Below are positions 26,460-35,436 of a DNA stretch of 64,000 nt, in pieces; positions within the stretch are counted from its first letter, which is position 1; every line of letters begins with the position of its first letter. Under the pieces are notes generated by a model. That model had not been told where the DNA came from and searched no databases. It saw only the letters and a list, made by a program, of their open reading frames with translations. The stretch covers positions 1,240,001-1,304,000 of the forward strand of contig NZ_QUSX01000002.1 of the NCBI RefSeq assembly GCF_003933245.1, read 5' to 3'. Made by a program: the position numbers and the translations under genes. Origin of the DNA: Maribacter algicola (GTDB taxonomy: Bacteria; Bacteroidota; Bacteroidia; Flavobacteriales; Flavobacteriaceae).

Positions 26460-28856
26460 ATGAAAAAAATAATTCTAATGGGTCTTTTGACCGTAATATT
26501 TTCATGTAAAAAAACCACAACCTCAACAGAAGGTCTTCAAATAGAAGGACTGAAAGAACCTGTAGAAATTGTACGGGATGAATGGGGCATTAACCATATT
26601 TATGCCAATAATCAGCACGATCTCTTTTTTGCCCAAGGGTATGCGGCGGCGGCGGACCGGCTGTTCCAGTTCGAAATTTGGCGAAGACAAGCGACCGGTA
26701 CGGTAGCTGAAATTCTTGGGGAACGAGAATTAAAACGTGATATTGGCACCCGCCTTTTTAAGTTCAGGGGCGATATGAAAACCGAAATGAACCACTATCA
26801 TGGCGATGGAGAAGAAATTATTACCGCATATACGGATGGAGTGAATGCCTACATTGAGGAGGTATCGAAAAACCCCGATGAGCTTCCCATAGAATTCAAG
26901 ATATTGGACATACAGCCCCAAAAATGGACTCCTGAAGTGGTGATATCCAGGCATCAGGGATTATTGGGAAACATAAACGAAGAGTTACAAATAGGCAGGA
27001 CGGTCGCAGCATTGGGTGCGGATAAGGCAAAGGAATTATTTTGGCTGCACCCCAAAGACCCGGATATAACCATGGATAAAAAAATAGATAAGGCATTGTT
27101 GTCCCAGGATATTTTGGAGCTATATAATGCTTATCGAAAATCGGTGAAATTTGTTCCGGAGGATATACAACCTGAATACAGAGGCCAGGAAATAGCCGAT
27201 ACTTTCATTAAAAATCAGGCTAAAAATAGGGATTCCTTGTCAATTGGAAGCAATAACTGGGTAATAAACGGTACACGCACCAAGGATGGCAATACCTATA
27301 TGGCGAACGATCCGCACAGGACCATTGCGGTACCCTCCTTGCGCTACATGGCACATTTAGTGGCTCCGGGATGGAACGTTATAGGTGGCGGAGAGCCAGA
27401 GATACCCGGAATCTCCATTGGCCACAATGAATTTGGTACATGGGGACTCACTGTTTTTGAGACTGACGGTGAAGACCTGTACGTTTATGAACTCAATCCG
27501 GAAAACCACAATCAGTATATGTATCAGGGAGCATGGATGGATATGAAAACCATACAGGAAACCATTAAAGTAAAAGGTCAAAAAGACACCATAGTCAATC
27601 TTTACTATACGCAACATGGTCCAGTGACAAGAATCGATAAAGAACATCATGTAGCCTACGCGGTTCGTTGCGCTTGGTTGGAACCAGGTGGCTCGCCTTA
27701 TTTGGCTTCCCTTCGGATGGATCAGGCCAAAAACTGGGAGGAATTTAGGGAAGCCTGTAATTACAGCCATATTCCAGGGGAAAATATGGTCTGGGCGGAC
27801 AAGCAAGGGAATATTGGCTGGCAAGCAGTGGGCATCGCTCCTATCCGAAGAAATTTTAGCGGGTTGGTGCCCATTCCCGGGGATGGCAGTTATGAATGGG
27901 ACGGTTATTTACCCATTATTGAAAAACCGAACGACTACAACCCAGACAAAGGCTTCATAGCTACCGCCAACCAGAATGTAACACCATCTGATTATGTACA
28001 TTGGGATGCCATAGGCTTTTCATGGTCCGATCCTTACAGGGGCAACAGGATTGAAGAGGTTTTGAGTAGTAAATCGGACTTTACCATGGAAGATTTTAAG
28101 GCCTTGCAAACCGATTATCTTTCCCTGCCGGCCAGGGAACTTGTCCCCTACTTGAAAAATATCAGTTTTGAAGGGAACTATGAGGAGGCCAAAATGAACT
28201 TGGAGGATTGGGATTTTACCTTGAGTCCGAATTCCATCCCCGCGGCCATCTATGTAGCCTGGGAGGATTCGTTGGCAGAAATGATGGAGGAATTAGTCAT
28301 TCCCGAAGAAGCAAAACATATTGTGACCTCGTTGCAACTCAAAACAATCATTGACTATGTTTCCTCTCCTCAAACTGTATTTGGAGCCAATGCCGAGCGG
28401 AAAAGGGAAACGTTATTAAAAAATTCTTTTCAAAAAGCCATCGATGACCTGGAAAACAGGTTAGGTCCTAATATGGAAAAATGGCAGTACGGTCAAGCAA
28501 AGAACAAACACATATATTTGGAACATGCTTTGGGAAAGGTTGTCAAAAAGACAATGCGCGACACCCTTTTTAACCTGGGACCTTTACCTAGGGGCGGCAA
28601 TGGTACCACCCCGGGCTCTACGGGAGGAAATTTAAACCAATCGAGCGGTGCCTCCTTCCGAATGATTGTAAATACAGGGGATTGGGACAAGGCCCAAGCC
28701 ACCAATGGGCCTGGGCAATCAGGAAATCCAGAAAGTCCCTTTTATAGCAATCTATTTGAGCCTTGGGCGAAGGACCAGTATTTTCCGGTCTATTATTCCC
28801 GACAAAAAATTGATTCCGTGGCGGTGGAAAGAATGAATTTATTACCCAAAGGGTAA
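26460..28856 (+). CDS. Penicillin acylase-type Ntn hydrolase lipoprotein
   Basis: Lipoprotein of 798 residues with lipobox IFSC (Cys16). It belongs to the penicillin amidase family of N-terminal nucleophile hydrolases, which are self-cleaved into alpha and beta chains. The alpha-chain part includes EIVRDEWGINHIYANNQHDL and FAQGYAAAADRLFQFE. The predicted processing site precedes Ser264 in SIGSNNWVING, the usual beta-chain start, with DPHRTIAVPS and the later PGENMVWADKQGNIGWQ also conserved. Family members cleave N-acyl bonds in beta-lactams, acyl-homoserine lactones or peptides. The true substrate cannot be read; quorum-quenching is only one option. Confidence 0.9.
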   Translation: MKKIILMGLLTVIFSCKKTTTSTEGLQIEGLKEPVEIVRDEWGINHIYANNQHDLFFAQGYAAAADRLFQFEIWRRQATGTVAEILGERELKRDIGTRLFKFRGDMKTEMNHYHGDGEEIITAYTDGVNAYIEEVSKNPDELPIEFKILDIQPQKWTPEVVISRHQGLLGNINEELQIGRTVAALGADKAKELFWLHPKDPDITMDKKIDKALLSQDILELYNAYRKSVKFVPEDIQPEYRGQEIADTFIKNQAKNRDSLSIGSNNWVINGTRTKDGNTYMANDPHRTIAVPSLRYMAHLVAPGWNVIGGGEPEIPGISIGHNEFGTWGLTVFETDGEDLYVYELNPENHNQYMYQGAWMDMKTIQETIKVKGQKDTIVNLYYTQHGPVTRIDKEHHVAYAVRCAWLEPGGSPYLASLRMDQAKNWEEFREACNYSHIPGENMVWADKQGNIGWQAVGIAPIRRNFSGLVPIPGDGSYEWDGYLPIIEKPNDYNPDKGFIATANQNVTPSDYVHWDAIGFSWSDPYRGNRIEEVLSSKSDFTMEDFKALQTDYLSLPARELVPYLKNISFEGNYEEAKMNLEDWDFTLSPNSIPAAIYVAWEDSLAEMMEELVIPEEAKHIVTSLQLKTIIDYVSSPQTVFGANAERKRETLLKNSFQKAIDDLENRLGPNMEKWQYGQAKNKHIYLEHALGKVVKKTMRDTLFNLGPLPRGGNGTTPGSTGGNLNQSSGASFRMIVNTGDWDKAQATNGPGQSGNPESPFYSNLFEPWAKDQYFPVYYSRQKIDSVAVERMNLLPKG

Positions 28857-28903
28857 TAATATATCATAAATGGTAAACATACACTATATAGCAGTAATGA
28901 GCC

Positions 28904-29731
28904 CTAGTGGATCTTTAAGGAAGTCATGGAAAGTGACCCTCCTAAAGGCGCATCATTAAAAAAGGAGACATCTTCGTTTTTCTCTTTAAGCGCGATTGCA
29001 TAAAGTAAAGGAAGGTAGTGTTCAGGTGTAGGTATGGCCAAATCGAATGCCTTTCCTTGTGACCTGAAGTCTATTAAAGATGAATGGTTATTTTCCAAAA
29101 TAAAGGCTTTCATCTTTTCATTGGCTTCAATGGCCCAATCGTAACCATATGGTTCTCCATTTACTTTGTCCCAAGCCACCATTCTCAAGTTGTGGACCAT
29201 ATTACCGCTGCCCACTATTAAAATCCCTTTGTTTCTTAAAGCAGCCAATTCCAGCGCAAGTTCATAATGGTACAAAGGAGGTTTGGTATAGTCTAAACTC
29301 ATTTGAATAATAGGGACATCGGCAATGGGATAAAGATGTTTTACGACGCTCCATGAACCATGGTCCAAGCCCCATTGATAATCCAAACCCACTTCCGTTT
29401 TGGTAATTAGGTCCTTGGTAGTTTTTGCCAATTCCGGACTTCCGGGAGCAGGATATTGTACATCGTACAGCGCCTGGGGAAAACCCCCAAAGTCGTGAAT
29501 AGTTTGTGGATGATCCATAGCGGTAACATAAGTTCCTTTGGTCTCCCAATGTGCTGAAACGCAAAGAATGGCATGGGGTCTTTCCAACTCTTCTCCTAGA
29601 TTCCTGAAACCTTTGACAAATTCATTGTCCTCAATGGCGTTCATTGGACTGCCATGGCCTAAGAACAACACGGGCATTTTACCTGTATTGCCTAAATGGG
29701 TGGTCATTTTGTGGAAATCTCTTAAATTCAT
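28904..29731 (-). CDS. ygiD: DODA-type extradiol ring-opening dioxygenase (YgiD family)
   Basis: Cytoplasmic zinc- or iron-dependent dioxygenase of the LigB superfamily, 275 residues. Conserved metal and substrate positions are in LFLGHGSPMNA (about 22-32), CVSAHWETKGTYVT, WGLDHGSWSVVKHLYP and PTPEHYLPLLYA. E. coli YgiD opens the ring of L-DOPA; the native substrate in flavobacteria is not established. It begins ten bases after the moeA stop and is probably the last gene of the molybdenum cofactor operon, although its chemistry has no evident link to that pathway. Confidence 0.9.
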   Translation of the reverse strand: MNLRDFHKMTTHLGNTGKMPVLFLGHGSPMNAIEDNEFVKGFRNLGEELERPHAILCVSAHWETKGTYVTAMDHPQTIHDFGGFPQALYDVQYPAPGSPELAKTTKDLITKTEVGLDYQWGLDHGSWSVVKHLYPIADVPIIQMSLDYTKPPLYHYELALELAALRNKGILIVGSGNMVHNLRMVAWDKVNGEPYGYDWAIEANEKMKAFILENNHSSLIDFRSQGKAFDLAIPTPEHYLPLLYAIALKEKNEDVSFFNDAPLGGSLSMTSLKIH

Positions 29732-29740
29732 ACTTACACG

Positions 29741-31045
29741 TTATCGGATGGGAATAAACCTAACTACTTCTTCTACCATATATGCCAATTCCCTTGGCTC
29801 CAAACAAATAAAACCATCGGCGCGGGACAAACTTGTTAAATCGCCGGAGCCATTCTCAACAACAGGGGTTACATGCAAGCAACCCTCTTTAGAATGGGTG
29901 CTTACTTGAATAAATCTGGTCAAGGGTGGTGTAATGTCCTGTTCAACGGTCAATTTGGCAAATTGAGTTTCCATTTTGATTCCCCAAGACCTAAACAACC
30001 ATGGCAAAAAATACAGATGATAGTTGGCAAAGGTCGAAACCGGATTTCCAGGAAAGGAAAAAATAACGGTTTTCGATTCCTTATGAACCCCAAACCAAAA
30101 GGGCTTTCCAGGGCGTTGTGCCACCCTATGAAATATTTTCTCAACGCCCAAAGAATCCATAATTTCGGGAATAAAGTCGAACTTACCTTTAGAAACGCCG
30201 CCGCTCAATAGTAATACATCGTTTTCGCGTAAGGCCGATGAAAGTCCTTCCTCAATACTTTTTTTATCGTCCAAAAGATGTAATGAACTTCCCTTAATCC
30301 CCAAATGGGACAAGGCCGATAACATAGTCAAACTATTTGATTTTCTTATCTGATGGGGTTCTGGAGTCACATCAACATCCACCAATTCATTGCCTGTAGC
30401 TATACAGCAAACTTTGGGAACTTTCTTGACCAGTATCATTGGCTTTCCCACGGAGGCCATGACACCTATTTCCGCGGGGGTTATTCTGGTTCCTACCGAC
30501 AAAATTTGGGCTCCCTTGCTTTCGTCGCTTCCTTTGTAATGGATATTCTGACCTTTGGTTACCGATTCATTAATGGTTACTAAGCCATCTTCAATGGTCA
30601 GATGCTCATACATAATAACCGTATCCGTATTTTTTGGCAACACGGCACCCGTCATTACCTCGATACAGCAGGCATTATCCTCTAAGCTAAGTTGGGCCAT
30701 CCCGGCGCTGGCAACATCCTCAATCCGAATCTTTTGCACTTTTCCTATGACGGCATCGAACTGTATGGCAATACCATCTTTGGTCACGCGGTGAAACGGA
30801 GGAAAATCCCTATCGGCATACATAGGTTCGTCCAAATACCGCCCCATGCTATCCAAAAGCGGTACCTGTTCATTACCCAAATCCAACGGATGTTCTAAAA
30901 CCTTTTGTAATGCTTCCTTAAATGTAATCACAGTATTATCGTTGTTGGTTGTTGGTTGTTGGTTGTTGGTTGTTGGTTGTTGGTTGTTGGTTGTTGGTTG
31001 TTGGTTGTTGGTTGTTGGTTGTTGGTTAAAGAAAAAACTTTTCAT
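29741..31045 (-). CDS. moeA: Molybdopterin molybdenumtransferase MoeA with repeat-encoded N-terminal extension
   Basis: Catalyses insertion of molybdate into adenylylated molybdopterin. From the ATG at 31045 the protein has 434 residues. The first 7 are followed by four copies of QQPTTNN, encoded by a 7-bp DNA repeat. The true MoeA domain starts at about residue 40 (ITFKEALQKVLEH). Later motifs include PPFHRVTKDGIA, TGAVLPKNTDTVIMYE, SVGKPMILVKKVPKV, LLSGGVSKGKFDF and FSFPGNPVSTF. A GTG at 30931, just after the repeat, would give 395-396 residues, a normal MoeA length, and is a realistic alternative start. It follows tauE after 30 bp. Confidence 0.92.
   Translation of the reverse strand: MKSFFFNQQPTTNNQQPTTNNQQPTTNNQQPTTNNDNTVITFKEALQKVLEHPLDLGNEQVPLLDSMGRYLDEPMYADRDFPPFHRVTKDGIAIQFDAVIGKVQKIRIEDVASAGMAQLSLEDNACCIEVMTGAVLPKNTDTVIMYEHLTIEDGLVTINESVTKGQNIHYKGSDESKGAQILSVGTRITPAEIGVMASVGKPMILVKKVPKVCCIATGNELVDVDVTPEPHQIRKSNSLTMLSALSHLGIKGSSLHLLDDKKSIEEGLSSALRENDVLLLSGGVSKGKFDFIPEIMDSLGVEKIFHRVAQRPGKPFWFGVHKESKTVIFSFPGNPVSTFANYHLYFLPWLFRSWGIKMETQFAKLTVEQDITPPLTRFIQVSTHSKEGCLHVTPVVENGSGDLTSLSRADGFICLEPRELAYMVEEVVRFIPIR
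30941..31027 (-). repeat. Heptanucleotide tandem repeat, about 12.4 copies
   Basis: Twelve perfect copies of GTTGTTG (CAACAAC on the coding strand) plus three further bases, with no interruption. The unit is not a multiple of three, so every three copies encode QQPTTNN and each gain or loss of a unit shifts the downstream reading frame. No frame of the repeat contains a stop codon. It lies at the 5' end of moeA between two possible start codons (31045 ATG and 30931 GTG). Confidence 0.97.
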
Positions 31046-31075
31046 TTATAACTTTTAATTTTTAGTCCTAAACTC

Positions 31076-31852
31076 TCAATAGACCCCCAATCCATTCACC
31101 AACAAAACCCTTACGCCCACGATGAGCACCAAAAGTGCCGTAACCCGTTTAATTCCATTGGCAGAAAGTCGTTTTAAACTAATACGGATTCCTAACTGAC
31201 CTCCCATTAGCACTGCAATACCCAGACATAGAGTCTCCAACCATGGAAGGGACAAGGAATCACTTGTTACCAATCCCAAGAGCCCCGATACAGAATTGAC
31301 CAAAATAAAGAAACTAGCTAAGGCCGCTATCTTTATAGCCTTGTCCCATCGTAGATGATTTAATATTGGAGCCAAAAAAATTCCACCACCAATACCTACC
31401 AAACCGGATAAGAAACCAATTCCCGCTCCTAAAAAATAACTTAAATAATTCGGATATTTTTTGGTCTCCGGTATCGACGTTGCCAAGTTGAAGGTTTGCA
31501 TTGCCAAAAATATAGCCGATAAAATCAGGGAAATACCTAGGATAACAAAAAATATTTCCTCCTTTAATCGGAAAGAGGCCCCCAGAAAAGCCAGCGGTAT
31601 ACTGGAAATTATAAAAGGGAGAAAATCCTTCAATTTCGCATGTCCATTCTTAAAATAGAGATAGGTACTTCCCGAAACAACGACCAAGTTACAAATAAGG
31701 GCTATGGAGCGAATGGCGAGAAAACTACCTAAAAAAAGGGTCAACAAGGCTAGATAACTGGAACCTCCCCCAAAACCCACGGAAGAATACAACGTAGCTA
31801 CTATAAAAAAACCCAAACATAGGAGAATAAGCTGCTCAATAGGAATTTGCAT
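31076..31852 (-). CDS. TauE/SafE family membrane transporter
   Basis: Integral membrane protein of 258 residues with about eight hydrophobic helices. It carries the family's duplicated motif: GFGGGSSYLALLTLFLG near the start and GLVGIGGGIFLAPILN in the second half. Members export or import sulfite, sulfoacetate or related sulfur anions; direction and substrate vary. It sits inside the molybdenum cofactor operon, overlapping the moeB-like gene by 17 bp and preceding moeA. A role in handling sulfur oxyanions or molybdate is a contextual guess, not shown by sequence. Confidence 0.88.
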   Translation of the reverse strand: MQIPIEQLILLCLGFFIVATLYSSVGFGGGSSYLALLTLFLGSFLAIRSIALICNLVVVSGSTYLYFKNGHAKLKDFLPFIISSIPLAFLGASFRLKEEIFFVILGISLILSAIFLAMQTFNLATSIPETKKYPNYLSYFLGAGIGFLSGLVGIGGGIFLAPILNHLRWDKAIKIAALASFFILVNSVSGLLGLVTSDSLSLPWLETLCLGIAVLMGGQLGIRISLKRLSANGIKRVTALLVLIVGVRVLLVNGLGVY

Positions 31853-32906
31853 AGGAGTTCAATTGGTTCATACCGCCAGCAACGTTGATAAATTTTCTGT
31901 CTGGTAAAAGTTCTTGCAGCATCAAAACCGCTTTTTTACTTCGGATACCTGATTGGCAAATAACGTACATTGGATTTTCCCGTGATAGTTCCCCCACTCT
32001 ATTTTCCAGCGCGTCCAAAGGAATATTTTTGGCACCTTTAATGTGGTTTCTTTGGAATTCTTGCTTGGACCGCACATCTAAAAGCAACACTTTTTTATCC
32101 CTTAACAAGTTTTGAATTCCGATGGCCTCAATGGATTCCATTACTACCTCGCAATCAAAATCATAGGAATCCTGAATCCCATTTATTTTCAGATTTTCAG
32201 GATTCGGTTTAAATTTCATACGTTGCATACGCTGCGACAGCGCATCATATAGTAACAATACACCTGATAGCACACCGTCCAATCCGCAGACGACCTTTAC
32301 AACTTCCAAGGCTTGTAGGTTTCCCATGATACCGGGCAGAATACCCAATACCCCATGTTCGTTGCAATTGGGAACCTCATCGGCTTTGGGCATATTAGGA
32401 AACAAACAACGATATGTGGGTCCGTCTTTATAGTTAAATACGCTCACCTGCCCCTCAAACCCATGCAAAGCACCGTATACAAAAGGTTTTCTTTGAAGGA
32501 CACAGACATCGTTAATGAGATATCGCGTAGGAAAATTGTCGGTAGCATCTACTACTATATCATACTTTTGTATAATTCCTAAAGCATTTCCAGGGTTCAG
32601 ATAGGTCTTATAGGTGTGAATTGTCGTATTGGGATTCTGTGCCAACAATTGAGCCTTGGCCACCTCCACTTTTGCTTGGCCAACCATGGCCTGGGTATAA
32701 AGCACCTGTCTGTGCAAATTGGATATCGAAACAACATCGGCATCCACAATGCCCAAAGTACCTATACCCATTGCGTTTAGATACGTCAGTACGGGAACCC
32801 CCAGTCCACCGGCCCCTACCACCAGGACTTTCGCCTTGCCCAAGGCGCTTTGACCCTTTTGACCAAAACCGGGCAAAATAGTCTGCCTATGGTACCTATC
32901 TTCCAT
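31836..32906 (-). CDS. moeB: MoeB/ThiF-type E1 adenylyltransferase fused to a rhodanese domain
   Basis: Protein of 356 residues. The E1-like domain (about 1-240) starts YHRQTILPGFGQKGQ and has the ATP-binding GAGGLG at 31-36, DADVVSISNLHRQ and VDATDNFPTRYLIND. The rhodanese domain (about 260-356) has the catalytic cysteine Cys317 in VICQSGIRSKKA. MoeB adenylates the C-terminal Gly-Gly of MoaD; the rhodanese cysteine can carry the sulfur that then makes the MoaD thiocarboxylate. The fusion mirrors eukaryotic MOCS3/Uba4. The start abuts mobA and the end overlaps tauE by 17 bp. Confidence 0.9.
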   Translation of the reverse strand: MEDRYHRQTILPGFGQKGQSALGKAKVLVVGAGGLGVPVLTYLNAMGIGTLGIVDADVVSISNLHRQVLYTQAMVGQAKVEVAKAQLLAQNPNTTIHTYKTYLNPGNALGIIQKYDIVVDATDNFPTRYLINDVCVLQRKPFVYGALHGFEGQVSVFNYKDGPTYRCLFPNMPKADEVPNCNEHGVLGILPGIMGNLQALEVVKVVCGLDGVLSGVLLLYDALSQRMQRMKFKPNPENLKINGIQDSYDFDCEVVMESIEAIGIQNLLRDKKVLLLDVRSKQEFQRNHIKGAKNIPLDALENRVGELSRENPMYVICQSGIRSKKAVLMLQELLPDRKFINVAGGMNQLNSYANSY

Positions 32907-33499
32907 CAGGCTTCCAGTTTTTGCAGGGCTTCCTTATATTCCTCTTGGGAATTGGCATTCAATAAAACTTGCGGGGTTTTAGGAAATACCAGGGAAACGT
33001 CATTATTAATAAGGAACTTACGGGGACAGGTACCATTACCCGCCTCAAGGTATGCGATTGAAGTTTTTAAGGCCTCGGGCTCCCATATGGCACATAAAGG
33101 CTCAGGAAGCGGATTGTCTCTGTTTGCAAAGGCAGTAGCCAATTTTTGGGTATCGCGCTGTGAGATCAATTCTTTCAAGGAGGCCTCGTCTATTAAGGGA
33201 AGGTCACAGGCCAATACTAGCCAGGCAACATCTGGATATTCCCTATGTGCCGATAATAACCCATTGTAAGGACCTCGAAATTCATTCCTGTCCAAAATGG
33301 TTTTGAAGTTAGATGCTATTTCTTCATCTTGGTCTTGGCGAACACTCAAAAAGGTTTTATCGCACAGGGTATCCAAAAGATGGTATAAATGTTCCCTTTG
33401 TGGAACACCATGATATGAAATCAGACCCTTATCTTGACCCATTCGTGTGCTTTTGCCTCCTGAAAGCACCAATCCATACAATCTATCTTTGGTAGTCAT
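32906..33499 (-). CDS. mobA: Molybdenum cofactor guanylyltransferase-like nucleotidyltransferase
   Basis: Cytoplasmic protein of 197 residues of the MobA family, which attaches GMP (MobA) or CMP (MocA) to molybdopterin. The NTP-binding signature is LVLSGGKSTRMGQDKGL at about 10-26. A second conserved block is PDVAWLVLACDLPLID, whose Asp binds Mg. The product would be the dinucleotide cofactor form used by DMSO reductase-family enzymes. Guanylyl versus cytidylyl specificity is not certain by eye. It overlaps moaC by 17 bp. Confidence 0.87.
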   Translation of the reverse strand: MTTKDRLYGLVLSGGKSTRMGQDKGLISYHGVPQREHLYHLLDTLCDKTFLSVRQDQDEEIASNFKTILDRNEFRGPYNGLLSAHREYPDVAWLVLACDLPLIDEASLKELISQRDTQKLATAFANRDNPLPEPLCAIWEPEALKTSIAYLEAGNGTCPRKFLINNDVSLVFPKTPQVLLNANSQEEYKEALQKLEA

Positions 33500-33956
33500 T
33501 TTTTCCTCCAGATTTTCTTTCCAACTGTACCGTGGAAATCACAATGTCCTGGGAAAGCGCCTTGCACATATCGTAAATGGTGAGTGCCGCTACGGAAACG
33601 CCGGTAAGCGCCTCCATCTCCACACCAGTCATTCCGTTACATTTTACCGTACAGGTGATATGAAATTGGTTTTCACCGGGAACGATGTCCACATCTATTT
33701 TTGTCAGGTTGATTTGATGGCACAACGGAATCAGTTCCGATGTTCTTTTCACACCTTGTATCCCTGCAATTATCGCCGTTTGCACGATACTTCCCTTTTT
33801 ACCTAGGAAATCCTTATCGGACAATGCTTGAAACACATCCGAAGGAAATAGTACCCGCCCGGACGCAACGGCAATTCTGGAAGTCTCCTTTTTTTCAGAA
33901 ACATCCACCATGACCGCATTGCCAGATTCATTGATATGTGATAATTTTTTCTCCAT
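33483..33956 (-). CDS. moaC: Cyclic pyranopterin monophosphate synthase
   Basis: Works with MoaA to turn GTP into cyclic pyranopterin monophosphate, the first step of molybdenum cofactor synthesis. Length is 157 residues. Conserved elements are the start SHINESGNAVMVDVSEK, IPLCHQINLTKIDVD with the catalytic His, and the signature GMTGVEMEALTGVSVAAL followed by TIYDMCKA. It forms hexamers in the cytoplasm. It begins four bases after the moaA stop and overlaps mobA at its 3' end. Confidence 0.95.
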   Translation of the reverse strand: MEKKLSHINESGNAVMVDVSEKKETSRIAVASGRVLFPSDVFQALSDKDFLGKKGSIVQTAIIAGIQGVKRTSELIPLCHQINLTKIDVDIVPGENQFHITCTVKCNGMTGVEMEALTGVSVAALTIYDMCKALSQDIVISTVQLERKSGGKNDYQR

Positions 33957-33960
33957 TTTT

Positions 33961-34944
33961 TTATCCTCCTATAGATGTCATGGAATTTGAAAAAACGTTG
34001 GCATATTTTTCTTGTGCCTCGAAGCCGGTTTTGGCCCTGCTCCCAACTGCCTTTAAAACTTCTTCCTTAACTTTATTTTTTGAATCTGCCCCTCGCATAA
34101 TATTCCTTAAGTTTGCACTGGGTTTTCCATACAAACAGGTAATTACGTCGCCCGTGGCCGATACCCTTAACCTATTACAGGTTCCGCAAAAAGTTCTGCT
34201 AAAGGAGGGTATGACTCCAAAGGTTCCCAGGTGACCCGGAATTTTATAATTTATGGAGGTAGATGTCTTTGGTGACTCCAGTTTGTAATAATCAGGATGT
34301 TCAGACTTGATATGGTCGAGAATGCGCTTGTAGTCCCATGCAATTTTTTGAAACGTTTTCGATCCACCATTAAAAGGCATTTCCTCTAAAAACCGAACGG
34401 ATACCGGATAATGCTTGGCCAATTCCAAAATGGGTAGAATGTCCTGCGTGTTCTGTCCGTCCAAAGCAATAAAATTGATACGTACGTTGAACCCCTCACT
34501 GATTAATCGAATCAGGTTGTTATGCACAGTATCGTATTGGTTCCTTCGGGTTATTCGTTCAAAAGTTTCCCTATGTATCGCATCCAGACTTACGTTAATA
34601 TTCTTTATTCCCATTGATTTTAGCTCATCAATGTAAGGTCCAATCAAGGTGGCGTTGGTGGTTACTGATATATCCTTCAAACCATCAAGTTTTGCCAAGT
34701 GCCTTAGAAGTTCCATCAAATCCTTCCTAACGAAGGGCTCTCCACCGGTAATCCTTATTTTATCGATTCCCTGCCCTACCAATATTTCGCTCAACGTTTT
34801 AAGCTCCTCCATGGTGAGCAATTTATCGTTTTTGGCAAAGTTGATACCTTCGGCGGGCATACAGTAATTACATCGAAGATTACATCGATCCGTAACAGCA
34901 AGTCTTAGGTAATTAATTTTTCTATTATGATTGTCTATCAACAT
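33961..34944 (-). CDS. moaA: GTP 3',8-cyclase
   Basis: Radical SAM enzyme that starts molybdenum cofactor synthesis by cyclising GTP. Length is 327 residues. The N-terminal cluster motif CNLRCNYC holds Cys21, Cys25 and Cys28. ITGGEPFVRKDL is the SAM-binding GGEP region. A second cluster is bound by the C-terminal cysteines in TFCGTCNRLRVSATGDVITC. The protein ends in Ile-Gly-Gly, the conserved MoaA GG tail needed for activity. It precedes moaC by four bases; 75 bp separate it from moaE. Confidence 0.97.
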   Translation of the reverse strand: MLIDNHNRKINYLRLAVTDRCNLRCNYCMPAEGINFAKNDKLLTMEELKTLSEILVGQGIDKIRITGGEPFVRKDLMELLRHLAKLDGLKDISVTTNATLIGPYIDELKSMGIKNINVSLDAIHRETFERITRRNQYDTVHNNLIRLISEGFNVRINFIALDGQNTQDILPILELAKHYPVSVRFLEEMPFNGGSKTFQKIAWDYKRILDHIKSEHPDYYKLESPKTSTSINYKIPGHLGTFGVIPSFSRTFCGTCNRLRVSATGDVITCLYGKPSANLRNIMRGADSKNKVKEEVLKAVGSRAKTGFEAQEKYANVFSNSMTSIGG

Positions 34945-35019
34945 ATTCCTTCAATATAATCTTTAGTGTTGGCAACTCAAAACGTCATCTAAATCCATCT
35001 ACTTCCCCAAAAACTCTTT

Positions 35020-35436
35020 TTAAGGATGTGCCGAAACCCAGACCGATTTATTTTTGAACATCTCCTTTTTCCAAATAGGTACTGTTTCCTTTAAGGTATC
35101 TATTAAAAACCGACATGCTTCGAAGGATTCTGACCTATGGGCCGAAGAGGCCCCCACAATTACCACGGCATCCTGTACCTCTTTCCTACCAACGGCATGT
35201 TTTATCACCACTTTGTTCAATTTCCATTTCTCCAAAGCTGCATCCGCTAATTTATCCATCTCCTTTAGAGCCATGGATTCATAGGTCTCAAATTCCAGGG
35301 CCACTACCTGTTCATTATTGGTAAACTCCCGCACAGAACCAACAAAAACACAAATGCCACCGCTGTTGGGGTGGGATAATTCCTGATACACACTATGGGT
35401 ATCCAGCTCCTGTACTATTTCTATGATCTTATTCAT
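35020..35436 (-). CDS. moaE: Molybdopterin synthase catalytic subunit
   Basis: Large subunit of molybdopterin synthase, which adds two sulfurs from MoaD thiocarboxylate to cyclic pyranopterin monophosphate. Length is 138 residues. Conserved blocks are HPNSGGICVFVGSVRE, LEFETYESMALKEM, HAVGRKEVQDAVVIVGASSAHR and the catalytic-lysine region PIWKKEMF near the C-terminus. The start overlaps the moaD stop by one base (TAATG), as expected for two subunits made in equal amounts. Confidence 0.94.
   Translation of the reverse strand: MNKIIEIVQELDTHSVYQELSHPNSGGICVFVGSVREFTNNEQVVALEFETYESMALKEMDKLADAALEKWKLNKVVIKHAVGRKEVQDAVVIVGASSAHRSESFEACRFLIDTLKETVPIWKKEMFKNKSVWVSAHP

Noticed and set aside
30941..31027. 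Considered as a CRISPR array
   Set aside because: The unit is 7 bp with no spacers, and no cas gene is near. It is a simple tandem repeat.
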